Made by a program: the position numbers and the translations under genes. A stretch of DNA of 60,352 nt from Candidatus Hebobacterum abditum (GTDB taxonomy: Bacteria > Armatimonadota > Hebobacteria > Hebobacterales > Hebobacteraceae), in NCBI GenBank assembly GCA_029821875.1, contig JALGXW010000020.1, positions 1 to 60,352 of the forward strand, written 5' to 3'. Positions 26,777-35,704 of the stretch are shown here, one piece after another (position 1 is the first letter of the stretch; every line of letters starts with the position of its first letter). Under the pieces are notes generated by a model that saw only the letters and a program-made list of their open reading frames with translations, was not told the DNA's origin and did no database searches.

Positions 26777-27029
26777 GACTGACCAGCCAAGCCCAGGATG
26801 CCCTCAGGCCGGTTCCACGGGTGCTTGACAACGAGAGGTGATGCCTTTCTGCCATTCACCGGTGGAGTCACAGGTTCGTTCGCTCTTGGAAGTTACTGCA
26901 CGCTTTCCGTCCTGCAGGTAGCCTCCATGGCGGGTCGAAGTAGCACCGGAATCGCCAGACTACGGTGGCAGTTGTGGTTGGCTCCTCCGTGGTCTCGCAC
27001 TGGTCGACACGGGGAGACTTGGAAAGCCG

Positions 27030-30000
27030 ATGGCAACTGAACAGGAATGGCAGAAACGAATAGAACTATGGCGCGATGAGTTGCCGCGTCACTTCTTCCA
27101 ACCACTCGGAGAAGTGCCGATGTCCGGCTTCACGACTACCGAGCAGCTGGCGGTGACGGAGGCTGAGGCCGGCCCGTTCGTTGAGATGCCGGTCGGCACC
27201 AAGTGGGGCGCGAAGTGGGAATACGGCTGGTTCAAGGGGGCCCTGGAGCTGCCGCCCGAAGCCGCCGGGAGAAGGATAGTGCTGCGTGCCGAGATCGGGT
27301 GGGAAAGCGCGGTGTACCTGAACGGGCAAAACGCCGGGGCGATTGACTGGGGCCACCGAGCGGTGACGCTGGCAATGCGTGGCGTGCCCGGCACACGATA
27401 CGGCGTCATGCTCGAGGCCTATGCAGGACATGGACCGGTTTCGTGGGGGGCCGGGCCTGTGCCGCCGGATCGGGAGACCGTGCCCGAGCCGCCGCCCCAG
27501 CAGGCGACGGTCGGAGAGGTGACGTTCGGGCTGTGGGAGGAGGACTGCTACCAGCTCTGGATCGAGGTGCAGATGCTCTCGCAGATGAGCGACCTGCTGG
27601 ACAGCGAGTCCCTCCGCGTGGCGGAGATTCGGCAGGCGCTGCGTGATTTCACTCTGATCGTTGACTTCGAGGTGCCTCGGGAGGAGATGCTCGACACGGT
27701 GCGGACCTGCCGGGAGCGGCTGCGCCCTCTCTTTGAGTGCGTCAACGGGTCGACGGCTCCGGAGCTGTTTGCCTTTGGGCATGCGCATCTGGACGTGGCC
27801 TGGCTCTGGCCGCTGCGAGAGACTGCGGCAAAGTGCACTCGCACATTCGGCACTCAACTGGCGTTGATGGAGGAGTATCCGGAGTATAGGTTCCTGCAGA
27901 GCCAGCCGCACCTGTACTGGATGGTCAAACAGGACTACCCAGAGCTTTACGCACGGATCAAGGAAAAGGTGGCGAGCGGACAGATCATCGCCGACGGCGC
28001 GATGTGGGTGGAGCCCGATACGAACATACCGGGAGGCGAGAACCTCATCCGCCAGTTCATGTGCGGCAAGCGCTTTCTGCGTGAGGAGTTCGGCGTGGCG
28101 AGCGAGCTGCTGTGGCTGCCCGATGTGTTCGGCTATTCGGCGGCACTGCCGCAGATCATGCGCGGCTGTGGCGTGAAGTACTTCTCTACCCACAAGATCT
28201 ACTGGGACTACGATGGCGGAGACCCATTCCCGTACACGACGTTCACGTGGGAGGGCATCGACGGCTCCGAGGTGCTTGCGAGCCTGCATAACGACTACAA
28301 CTCTCAGATGACACCAGAGGCGATGGTTGGGCGTTGGCGAGAACGGCGACAGAAGCTCGGGCTTCACTCACGGCTGATGCCGTTCGGCTGGGGAGATGGT
28401 GGCGGCGGGCCGACCCGCGATCACCTGGAATACGCGCGCCGGGCCAGAGATCTGGAAGGGCTGCCAAAGGTCCGCCTTGCGTCGCCAGTGGAGCACTTCA
28501 GGCAGCTGGAAGAGCGGGGGCGTCCGGACGACCGCTACGTGGGGGAGCTCTACTTCCAGGCCCACCGGGGCGTGCATACTTCCCAAGCGCGTACGAAGCG
28601 GGGCAACCGCAAGAGCGAAATCGCGCTGCGGGAGGCAGAGATGTGGGGGGCAGTGGCGCAGGCGCTCGTCGGCTTCGCCTACCCTCGGCGGGACATGGAG
28701 GACGCGTGGCGGCAGGTGCTGCTGAATCAGTTCCACGACATTCTTCCCGGCTCGTCTATCCACCGTGTGTATGAGGAGGCCGAGGCGGGTTATGCGGAGG
28801 TGATCGAGACCGCAAAGGCCGCCGCGGCACGCGCTGTCGAGGCGCTGGCCGACGGGGACGACACGGTCACCGTCTTCAACTCGCTTTCCTGGTCCCGCAC
28901 GGACCTGGTACCGCTCCCCCCGGACGTATCCGGGGTGACAGACGCCGCCGGTCAACGCCTGCCAACTCAGAAAACGGAGGGGCAAGTCCTGGCAGAGGTG
29001 ACCGTGCCAGCGTGTGGATGGACCTCCGTGCTGCCCTCGACAGCCGCGCCCGCGTTGGAGAACGAGTTCACAGTATCGGAACAGCTGCTGGAGAACGATC
29101 TGCTGCGAGTTGAGTTCAACGAAAAGGGAGAGGCAGTCAGCCTCTTCGATAAGGCAGCCCAACGGGAGTTGGCCGCGGGTCCGTGCAACAGCTTCAAGCT
29201 GTATGCGGACGTGCCCAACGCGTTCGATGCATGGGACATCAACAGCCAGTATGCTCTCACCCCGGTGGAACTGCCGGAGCAGGCCGACTTCGAGGTCGTT
29301 ACCGCCGGTCCCTTGGTCGCGGCGCTGCGGGTGACGCGACCACTGCATGGCTCGACGATGACGCAGACGATCAGCCTGCGTCGCGACAGCCGCCTTGTGC
29401 AATTCGCGACCGAGGTGGACTGGCGCGAACGACACAAGCTGCTGAAGGTCGCCTTCCCGGTGACCGTTCATGCGAACGAGGCGCTTCATGAGATCCAGTT
29501 CGGGCACATCGGCCGGCCGAATCACTACTCCCGGCAGTTCGACGCGGACCGGTTCGAGGTGGCGACCCACAATTGGACCGCATTGGTGGAGGGGAGGCGC
29601 GGGTGCGCCGTGCTCAATGACTGCAAGTACGGGGTCAATGTGCTCGGAAGCAGCATCAACCTCACGCTGCTGAAGTCGCCCCTTGCTCCTGACATGACAG
29701 CCGACCAGGGGAGGCAGGAGTTCACCTATGCCTTCTACAGCTGGGACGGGAGCCTGGCGGATAGCGATCTGGTGCGGGAGGCGTATGAGCTCAACGTGCC
29801 GGTCCATACGGTCCGCGGTGCGCAGGGAGAACGCTCTGTCTTCTCAGCTGATGCATCGAACGTAATCATCGAGACAGTGAAGCCGGCCGAGGACGGATCG
29901 ACCGATGTGATCGTGCGTCTCTACGAAGCGATGCGAACGGCCACGCGCTGCACTCTCACCACCAGCCTTGCTGTTGATGCAGTGTATGAGACCACCATGC

Positions 30001-30095
30001 TGGAGGGGGAGCCCACCGCGCTTCCGCTGACAGACACCGGCGTCCCTCTGGAGTTCCGACCTTTCGAGGTCAAGACGCTGCGTCTCTCATTCTGA
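27030..30095 (+). CDS. alpha-mannosidase, GH38
   Basis: A 1021-residue GH38 enzyme. The N-terminal ~240 residues are the lead-in domain of long bacterial mannosidases. The catalytic domain starts with FAFGHAHLDVAWLWPL, whose H-x-H/D residues bind zinc (near residue 250). The nucleophile Asp is in LWLPDVFGYSAALPQIM (near 363), and FHDILPGSSIHRVYEEA is the conserved end of the helical middle domain. Beta-sandwich domains fill the rest. GGAAAGCCG precedes the ATG. No signal peptide is present, so it acts in the cytoplasm on imported mannosides. Its stop overlaps the stop of the convergent sulfatase gene by 9 bases. Confidence 0.95.
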   Translation: MATEQEWQKRIELWRDELPRHFFQPLGEVPMSGFTTTEQLAVTEAEAGPFVEMPVGTKWGAKWEYGWFKGALELPPEAAGRRIVLRAEIGWESAVYLNGQNAGAIDWGHRAVTLAMRGVPGTRYGVMLEAYAGHGPVSWGAGPVPPDRETVPEPPPQQATVGEVTFGLWEEDCYQLWIEVQMLSQMSDLLDSESLRVAEIRQALRDFTLIVDFEVPREEMLDTVRTCRERLRPLFECVNGSTAPELFAFGHAHLDVAWLWPLRETAAKCTRTFGTQLALMEEYPEYRFLQSQPHLYWMVKQDYPELYARIKEKVASGQIIADGAMWVEPDTNIPGGENLIRQFMCGKRFLREEFGVASELLWLPDVFGYSAALPQIMRGCGVKYFSTHKIYWDYDGGDPFPYTTFTWEGIDGSEVLASLHNDYNSQMTPEAMVGRWRERRQKLGLHSRLMPFGWGDGGGGPTRDHLEYARRARDLEGLPKVRLASPVEHFRQLEERGRPDDRYVGELYFQAHRGVHTSQARTKRGNRKSEIALREAEMWGAVAQALVGFAYPRRDMEDAWRQVLLNQFHDILPGSSIHRVYEEAEAGYAEVIETAKAAAARAVEALADGDDTVTVFNSLSWSRTDLVPLPPDVSGVTDAAGQRLPTQKTEGQVLAEVTVPACGWTSVLPSTAAPALENEFTVSEQLLENDLLRVEFNEKGEAVSLFDKAAQRELAAGPCNSFKLYADVPNAFDAWDINSQYALTPVELPEQADFEVVTAGPLVAALRVTRPLHGSTMTQTISLRRDSRLVQFATEVDWRERHKLLKVAFPVTVHANEALHEIQFGHIGRPNHYSRQFDADRFEVATHNWTALVEGRRGCAVLNDCKYGVNVLGSSINLTLLKSPLAPDMTADQGRQEFTYAFYSWDGSLADSDLVREAYELNVPVHTVRGAQGERSVFSADASNVIIETVKPAEDGSTDVIVRLYEAMRTATRCTLTTSLAVDAVYETTMLEGEPTALPLTDTGVPLEFRPFEVKTLRLSF

Positions 30096-31604
30096 TCCCG
30101 CTCCCGGGAAGCCCGTCTCCCTCAGCCACTCGTCGAGCAGGTGAGACAGGCAGTCACGCTGTCCCTGGCGCTCGGGGTCAGCGGCGAGATTGTGCTCCTC
30201 CAACGGGTCGTTCGCCAAGTCGAACAGCCACTCGTCGCCATCGTAGTATCGAACGTACTTCCATCCCTGGCCGCGGATCATGGCAGACAGTGGGGCGCCG
30301 GGGCTGACTACACGACGGCAGCCGGGGTTCCATCCCAGACGCTCACAAAAGGTGTAGTCAGGTGCTTGCGCGCCGTCGCGGTCCCCCAGCAGATGAGCGG
30401 ATAGGTCCGTGCCCTGGACGTGGCCTGGAATCGGCTGCCCCACCAGCGCAAGAAGAGTGGGCATGAGATCCGTGAGGGAGAACTGGAGGTCGCTGCTTCC
30501 GGGGGACAGGCGACGCGGGTAGCGGATGATCAGCGGGACGCGGACGAGGTCGTCGTAGAAGTTGTCGCTGCTCTTCCAGACCATGCCGTGGTTGCCGGCC
30601 ATGTCGCCGTGATCGGCCGTGAAGATGACGATCGTATCGTCGGCGCGCCCGGACGCGTCCAAGGCACTCAGCACCCGGCCGATCTGCTCGTCTATGAGCC
30701 TGCAGGAGGCGTAGTAGATGCGGAGGAATTCCCTCGCTCCGGCCTCACCAAGATCGGCGACCACGCGACGCGACCAGTGGGTCTCGACGCGGGGCTCGCG
30801 AGTGTCGAAGGTGGCGGGCAACTGGATGTCATCAGGAGAGACGGACTCGTAGTACGGGGAGGGAACCACGTTCGGGTCGTGGGGGAGGTTGAAGGAGGCG
30901 GTCAACATGAAGGGTCGTTCGTCCAGCGACTGCAGCCGTTCGACAGCGTGGTCAGCAACACGAACGTCGAAGGTCTTCTCGGCGGGGAGGAGGAGGCGGC
31001 CCATCTTCGTGATGAAGTCCGTGTAGATCTCGCCGGACCAGCGGCCGCCCAGCGCAGCCACCGCTTCGGCCAACGGGGGGGCAACCTCCACGGGGAGCGC
31101 CCAGCCGTACCAGTTCATCCATTGCGAGGTCGGCTGTTTGCGGACCTCGGCGAAGGCCTCGGCCATTTCTCGGGCATAGGCCCCGTGCTCGGTGAACATG
31201 TCGGTGTAGTATGGCAGGTCGTCGTCGAGCAGGTGCCATTTGCCGTAATGGTGGGTCTGGTAGCCTGCGCCGTGCAGGAGCTTCTCGGTTGTGACGTCGT
31301 CGGCCTTCAGACCTTCCTCGGTGTCCGGGGCACCGATCGCGCGGTAGTCCCGCCGGTTGACGTTGTGCGTGATGCAGTGCGTGTGTGGGTAGAGACCGGT
31401 CACAATGGATGCCCGGGTGGGAGAGCAAACGGGGAAGGGACAGGTAGCCTGCTCGAAGAGGATTCCCTCTCGCGCCAGCCGGTCGAGACTGGGTGTGCGA
31501 ACCGGCCCGCCATAGGCGCCCAACACGGAGGCGTTCAGCTGATCGCACATGAGGAGGAGGATGCTTGGCTGTGTGGCAGACTGCTCTGATGTCTCTCTGG
31601 TCAT
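30087..31604 (-). CDS. sulfatase
   Basis: A 505-residue type I sulfatase. The start ATG 31604 follows GGAGAG. Residues ~13-60 carry PSILLLMCDQLNASVLGAYGG and the formylglycine motif CSPTR (Cys60), followed by ASIVTGLYPHTH. Further active-site motifs are HHYGKWHLLDDDLP, FNLPHDPNVV and FTADHGDMAGNHGMVWK. The ending WLFDLANDPLEEHNLAA is standard. No secretion signal is visible. It starts 7 bases after the esterase remnant, which itself follows the larger sulfatase gene, so these genes form one minus-strand operon with the polysaccharide deacetylase. Confidence 0.93.
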   Translation of the reverse strand: MTRETSEQSATQPSILLLMCDQLNASVLGAYGGPVRTPSLDRLAREGILFEQATCPFPVCSPTRASIVTGLYPHTHCITHNVNRRDYRAIGAPDTEEGLKADDVTTEKLLHGAGYQTHHYGKWHLLDDDLPYYTDMFTEHGAYAREMAEAFAEVRKQPTSQWMNWYGWALPVEVAPPLAEAVAALGGRWSGEIYTDFITKMGRLLLPAEKTFDVRVADHAVERLQSLDERPFMLTASFNLPHDPNVVPSPYYESVSPDDIQLPATFDTREPRVETHWSRRVVADLGEAGAREFLRIYYASCRLIDEQIGRVLSALDASGRADDTIVIFTADHGDMAGNHGMVWKSSDNFYDDLVRVPLIIRYPRRLSPGSSDLQFSLTDLMPTLLALVGQPIPGHVQGTDLSAHLLGDRDGAQAPDYTFCERLGWNPGCRRVVSPGAPLSAMIRGQGWKYVRYYDGDEWLFDLANDPLEEHNLAADPERQGQRDCLSHLLDEWLRETGFPGAGSE

Positions 31605-31611
31605 CTCGTTC

Positions 31612-31938
31612 TCACTCTCCCCGCCGTGCGCGATGGCTCGCCTGCCAGGCGAGCCTGAGTTCCTCCCCCGGGTCCTCCACGACGCGGGGCTCCCCCTGGA
31701 ACAGCATCGTGGCGCGCGTCGGGGCATCGAACTTTGGCCACTCCGGCAGAGCTTCGTGGTTCGGATTCCCGTGCCTCGCGAAGCGGAGCACCTTCTCCGT
31801 GAGCTTGCGGCCAGCCACCTTTCCATAGGCCGTCTCGACGATATACCGGGAGTCAGCAGCGTCGCACTGGGAGAGGGTGCCGCAGCTCGCGCACATAGCG
31901 ATCCCGAGCACGCTGAGCCACACAACACGGTGCCTCAT
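31612..31938 (-). pseudogene. type B carboxylesterase reduced to its two ends
   Basis: A 108-codon frame with a good ribosome-binding site (AAGGAG) starts with a signal peptide (MRHRVVWLSVLGIAMCASCG) and then DSRYIVETAYGKVAG, the normal beginning of a mature type B carboxylesterase. The next residues are already the normal end of that family: VLRFARHGNPNHEALPEWP then TRATMLFQGEPRVVEDP. The roughly 400 residues in between, with the Ser-Glu-His triad, are missing, and the join is in frame. It cannot be an active esterase. It may be a recent internal deletion whose product is still translated, since it sits between two intact genes of an operon. Confidence 0.75.
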
Positions 31939-32002
31939 CTGTGGTATCTCCTTGGCGCGGCGAGATCCAGACCTGATGCGCTCCCAGCTTCCGCCTGCCG
32001 CG

Positions 32003-34153
32003 TCAGTCCGGGTCCTGCTCAGGTGTCTCGAGACGGCTTGCGGCCTCCTGTCCTCGCGAGAGCCGCAGAGCACCGATCTCCCCAACAAACGCGGACTGCG
32101 GCAGTTGCTCGTCAACGACGGCGGCGCCTTGGCCGCCTATCACGAAGGGCTTATCAGAAACCCATCGGAGCGGAATGGGGGTCGGCGCCCAGTCCGCGAG
32201 GGTGCCGTTCACGTAGAGTCGCGCGCGGCTTTCCTCAATCACGGCGGCCAGATGAGTCCACTTTCCGAGGCAGTCTTCCCGGCCATCCACAATGGTGCGG
32301 CTGTATATCCAGCTGGCGCTCCTGATGGCCAGCCCCGGGATGCCGCTCTCGACGAAGAGACCATAGCCCCCGGATCGCTCACCGACCTGAGCACAGATGA
32401 ACCCGTCCCGCTCTGGCTTCACCCAGGCCTCAATGATCCAGGGCCCCTCGGAGGGGTCGGGCCGCTCACTGATGGGCACGGTGATTCCACCTTTGCCATC
32501 GAAGGAAGCGGCACGGCCCCCGCGTGCGGAAACGATGCGAACGCCCTCCATCTCACCGTGCAGTCCCCCGCCCGATTCATCCTCCACCGAATTGCCCTCG
32601 ATCTGGTCGAAGGTGTAGCTCAACATGACGCCTTCGGGCGCCGCCGGCTCCGGTTGGCCGGGCGTCAGGTTGGGCGGGACGGCCTGGTAGTCTGTCTCTT
32701 GGAGGAGCCGCTGCAGCCTGGCCTTCATCTCACGCTTCTTCTCAGCGTGCTCGGGGGCTTGCGAGAGGTTGTGCAGCTCTGCCGGATCGCTCTTCAAGTC
32801 GTAGAGTTCGTCAATATCGTCCAGGTCAGGGTACTCGATGTACTTCCAATCTTCGGTGCGCACGCACAGAGTGCGTGGGATGTAGTGAGTGAGTTCGACC
32901 CAGTACTCGTAGAACATGTCGTCGCGCACCGTGGATGCCTTCCCCTCCAGGAGCGGGCGCAACGATAGGCCCCGCATCGTACCGGGGATCGGCACGCCGG
33001 TGAAATCCAGCAGCGTGGGCGCCAGGTCGAGGTTGAGGGCGAGGCCCTCGATGGTCGCGCCCTGCAGCCCAGTCCTGGGATACCGGACCACAAACGCAAT
33101 GCGCATCGCCTCATCATAGGCGATGCGCTTGTCATGCCGGCCGTGCTCGCCCAGGAAGTAGCCGTTGTCAGACGCGAACACGATGATGGTGTCGTCCAGC
33201 ACGCCGTGTTCTTCGAGCGCGGCGATGATGCGCCCGACGCCCTCATCGATGCTGTTGATGCAGCGGGTGTAGTTGAGCGCTCGGCCCCGGTCGTGCCACC
33301 AATTGGCGGGATCCTCCCATGGACCCGCTGCTACGGCATCGGGCACTGCGCCGCTGCGGACCTCGCTGCTGCGGTAGCGCGTCCAGTCTCTGACCGGGCG
33401 GCGCTGCCACGCGGCCTTGCCTGCGAAGTCGTCACGGTAGTTGGGCGGCTCGGGCAGAGATTCGCCCGCATAGGCTGCCGCGTGGCGCGGCGGAGGCAGG
33501 AAGGGCTCGTGGACGGCCTTGTGCGACAGGATCAGGCAGAACGGCTGCTCGGCGTTCCGTTCGATGTACTGGACCGCGTAGTCGCTGAGGATGTCGGTGA
33601 TGTAGCCCTTCTTCTCGAAGCGTCGTCCGTTCTCGTTGAGCTGCTGATCGAAGTAGGAGCCTTGGCCCACGAAGCTCAGCCAGTAGTCGAAGCCGGGTCT
33701 GGGCTCGTCGTGGTAGGCCTGATGCCACTTGCCGATGTAAGCCGTCCTGTACCCTGCCGCCTGCAGGATCTGGGGAAAGGACGGGGTCACTTCCGGGTTG
33801 TACTCGCGACCGCGGTTGTTGATGACGCCATGAACATGGGCGTAGGTCCCGGTGAGGAAGGTCGCCCGCGACGGAGAGCAGAGCGATGTCGTGCAGAAGG
33901 CGTTGATGAACAGAGCCCCTTCTGCCGCGAGTCGGTCGAGATGCGGCGTCTTCAAGAACGGGTGCCCCATGCAACCCATGTAGTCCCACCGCTGGTCATC
34001 GGTGAGGATGAAGACGATGTTGGGTCGCCTCGTTTCGTCTCGCGATGCTGATGCGCGCAGATCGCCGAGGTCGGATGTGCCCAACCCGCCCGCGAGGGCT
34101 GAGACGCCAACCGACTTCAAGAAATCCCGTCGCGTGAGGCGCCTTCGTTCCAT
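32003..34153 (-). CDS. Tat-exported sulfatase with LamG-like domain
   Basis: A 716-residue sulfatase. The ATG at 34153 opens a Tat signal (RRLTRRDFLKSVGVSALAGG). The catalytic domain has RRPNIVFILTDDQRWDYMGC, the formylglycine motif CSPSR (Cys92) with ATFLTGTYAHVHGV, IGKWHQAYHDEPRPGFDYW, LSHKAVHEPF, and FASDNGYFLGEHGRHDK, and closes with DELYDLKSDPAELHNL. Residues ~530-705 form a concanavalin/LamG-like domain (SYTFDQIEGNSVEDESGGGLHGE, WIIEAWVKPERDGFI, ARLYVNGTL) for carbohydrate binding. Tat export fits a metalloenzyme that folds before secretion. It starts 15 bases after the deacetylase stop. Confidence 0.93.
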   Translation of the reverse strand: MERRRLTRRDFLKSVGVSALAGGLGTSDLGDLRASASRDETRRPNIVFILTDDQRWDYMGCMGHPFLKTPHLDRLAAEGALFINAFCTTSLCSPSRATFLTGTYAHVHGVINNRGREYNPEVTPSFPQILQAAGYRTAYIGKWHQAYHDEPRPGFDYWLSFVGQGSYFDQQLNENGRRFEKKGYITDILSDYAVQYIERNAEQPFCLILSHKAVHEPFLPPPRHAAAYAGESLPEPPNYRDDFAGKAAWQRRPVRDWTRYRSSEVRSGAVPDAVAAGPWEDPANWWHDRGRALNYTRCINSIDEGVGRIIAALEEHGVLDDTIIVFASDNGYFLGEHGRHDKRIAYDEAMRIAFVVRYPRTGLQGATIEGLALNLDLAPTLLDFTGVPIPGTMRGLSLRPLLEGKASTVRDDMFYEYWVELTHYIPRTLCVRTEDWKYIEYPDLDDIDELYDLKSDPAELHNLSQAPEHAEKKREMKARLQRLLQETDYQAVPPNLTPGQPEPAAPEGVMLSYTFDQIEGNSVEDESGGGLHGEMEGVRIVSARGGRAASFDGKGGITVPISERPDPSEGPWIIEAWVKPERDGFICAQVGERSGGYGLFVESGIPGLAIRSASWIYSRTIVDGREDCLGKWTHLAAVIEESRARLYVNGTLADWAPTPIPLRWVSDKPFVIGGQGAAVVDEQLPQSAFVGEIGALRLSRGQEAASRLETPEQDPD

Positions 34154-34167
34154 GGAACGCTGTCTCC

Positions 34168-35094
34168 CTATGGTCGCCCTCTGCCGGCAGCGGTGGACCC
34201 AAGCCCCATGCCTCGCCCGCACTCCCTGTCGAACCAACTCAGGTCCCGTCGAGCCAACACCTCCCGTAGGTAGAGGCCTTCGGGATCGTGCTTGAAGCTC
34301 GTGCTAGGATGTACCGTTAGGTTGAGGAAGAGGTTGTGGTCGTAGGCGTAGTCTACCGCTCGCTTCAGGCAGGCAATCCACTCCTCTACTGTCCTGCTCG
34401 GATCGCCGCCCATGTCGCTGTCGAAGAAGTGCCGGTCTTGATAGCAGCAGAACGGCATAGCCAGCAGTCCCGTCTCGTACCAGTATGGCTGGCAGTCGGC
34501 GATCCCGGCTATCGTCGGCGGCTCGGTCTCTGCACTCTCCTTGCCAGCGTAGACATACTTGGTGCTCGCCCACTTGACTCCGGCGCTGAGGAGCGCCTGT
34601 TGTGCATCAACCCTGCCGTCGAGTCCGGTTACATAGCCCCCAGGGCCTCGCACGCCAACGCCGACTGTGCCCAGCTTTTCCGACAGCAGCTCTCGCGTCT
34701 CGGCGGCCTGCTGCTCGATCACACCAAGTTGCTCGTGGCGCAAGCTGATGTGGTTGTACATGTGGCTGTCGACTGCGTGCCCTCGCTCGACAACGTCTAT
34801 CCAGCCTTCGAAGGGCCGCTCGAAGGCATTGCCCTGGAGGAAGAACTGCAGCCTGGCGTCGTGTCCCTCGACGATGGTGCAAAGGCGATCGATGTAGGCC
34901 CATACATCGTCGTTGAGACGGCTGGTGGCGGCGGTCGTCTCGCCGCTTAGCCACGGAATCTCTCTGTCGTACAGGTAGTCCAGTCCATTTGACGCCGCCG
35001 GCATGTCGACGTCGTAGCCGAAGCTCACCGTGCACCCTCCGTCTCTACGCGGCCGGTAGCTCTCGAGTGTCGATGGATCAGTCCAGTTGCCCAC
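34168..35094 (-). CDS. polysaccharide deacetylase-like protein (NodB/CE4)
   Basis: A 308-residue protein of the NodB-homology type. Motif 1 is TVSFGYDVDMP, with the catalytic and metal-binding Asp pair. Motif 2 is HMYNHISLRHE (H-x3-H), followed by RGPGGYVTGLDG, the motif 3 region, and LNLTVHPSTSF near the end as a motif 5 candidate. No signal peptide is visible from the GTG at 35094, so it is probably cytoplasmic. It heads the minus-strand operon that continues into three sulfatase/esterase genes. Its role is probably N- or O-deacetylation of sugar residues, as in the PuuE/NodB-like soluble branch; the substrate is unknown. Confidence 0.85.
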   Translation of the reverse strand: MGNWTDPSTLESYRPRRDGGCTVSFGYDVDMPAASNGLDYLYDREIPWLSGETTAATSRLNDDVWAYIDRLCTIVEGHDARLQFFLQGNAFERPFEGWIDVVERGHAVDSHMYNHISLRHEQLGVIEQQAAETRELLSEKLGTVGVGVRGPGGYVTGLDGRVDAQQALLSAGVKWASTKYVYAGKESAETEPPTIAGIADCQPYWYETGLLAMPFCCYQDRHFFDSDMGGDPSRTVEEWIACLKRAVDYAYDHNLFLNLTVHPSTSFKHDPEGLYLREVLARRDLSWFDRECGRGMGLGSTAAGRGRP

Positions 35095-35304
35095 CTTCGT
35101 GTTCTCTCAGTTCCACGCGCGGCGCGCTCTCAGTCTGCATGCCGGCCCTGCCACCGGACGATCCTCTCTCCTTTCCTGGCACCCTCGAGAGTTCCTCGTC
35201 TTCGCCTGGGTGCTGTGTGCAGGAGGCCGCGGGGCAGGACGCCGTCGGACAGATGGTGAATAGGGCGCGTTGTCACGCGGCAAGACCGCGGAGGAGGCAC
35301 GAGT

Positions 35305-35628
35305 GTGAAGCGCGTTGGTCAGGTCATCAAGGTCCGACCGGAGAAGCTCGAGGAGTACAAGCGACTCCACGCAGCCGTCTGGCCGGAGGTCCTGGAGGCG
35401 ACGAGAGAGCGCCACCTCCGCAACTACTCCATCTTCTACAAGGACGGGTACCTCTTTGCCTACTTCGAGTATGTGGGCGACGACTATGAGTCGGACATGA
35501 AGGCGCTCGACGCCGACGAACGGTGCCAGAAGTGGGAGGGAGTGTGCAGGGCCTGTCACGGACCCCTGGAGACACGCGCGGAGGGCGAGTGGTGGGCCGA
35601 CATGGAGGAAGTGTTTCACTGCGACTGA
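35305..35628 (+). CDS. L-rhamnose mutarotase family protein
   Basis: A 107-residue alpha/beta ferredoxin-like protein of the L-rhamnose mutarotase (RhaM) family. The family features are GQVIKVRPEKLEEYKRLHAAVWPEV, with the catalytic His, NYSIFYKDGYLFAYFEYVG, and the tryptophan-rich end EGEWWADMEEVFHCD. The GTG start follows GGAGGCACGA. It interconverts anomers of 6-deoxy or related sugars in the cytoplasm. It runs in the same direction as the dehydrogenase gene 76 bases downstream and opposite to the deacetylase, with a divergent promoter region between 35095 and 35304. It suggests that rhamnose-like sugars are released by the surrounding hydrolases. Confidence 0.92.
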   Translation: MKRVGQVIKVRPEKLEEYKRLHAAVWPEVLEATRERHLRNYSIFYKDGYLFAYFEYVGDDYESDMKALDADERCQKWEGVCRACHGPLETRAEGEWWADMEEVFHCD

Positions 35629-35704
35629 GGCGTGGGCTGCGTTGGGGATTGCGCTCCGCGGACCGCGCTTCCCGTCCCGTTGCCATTGGCGAGGAGGTAG
35701 ACTG

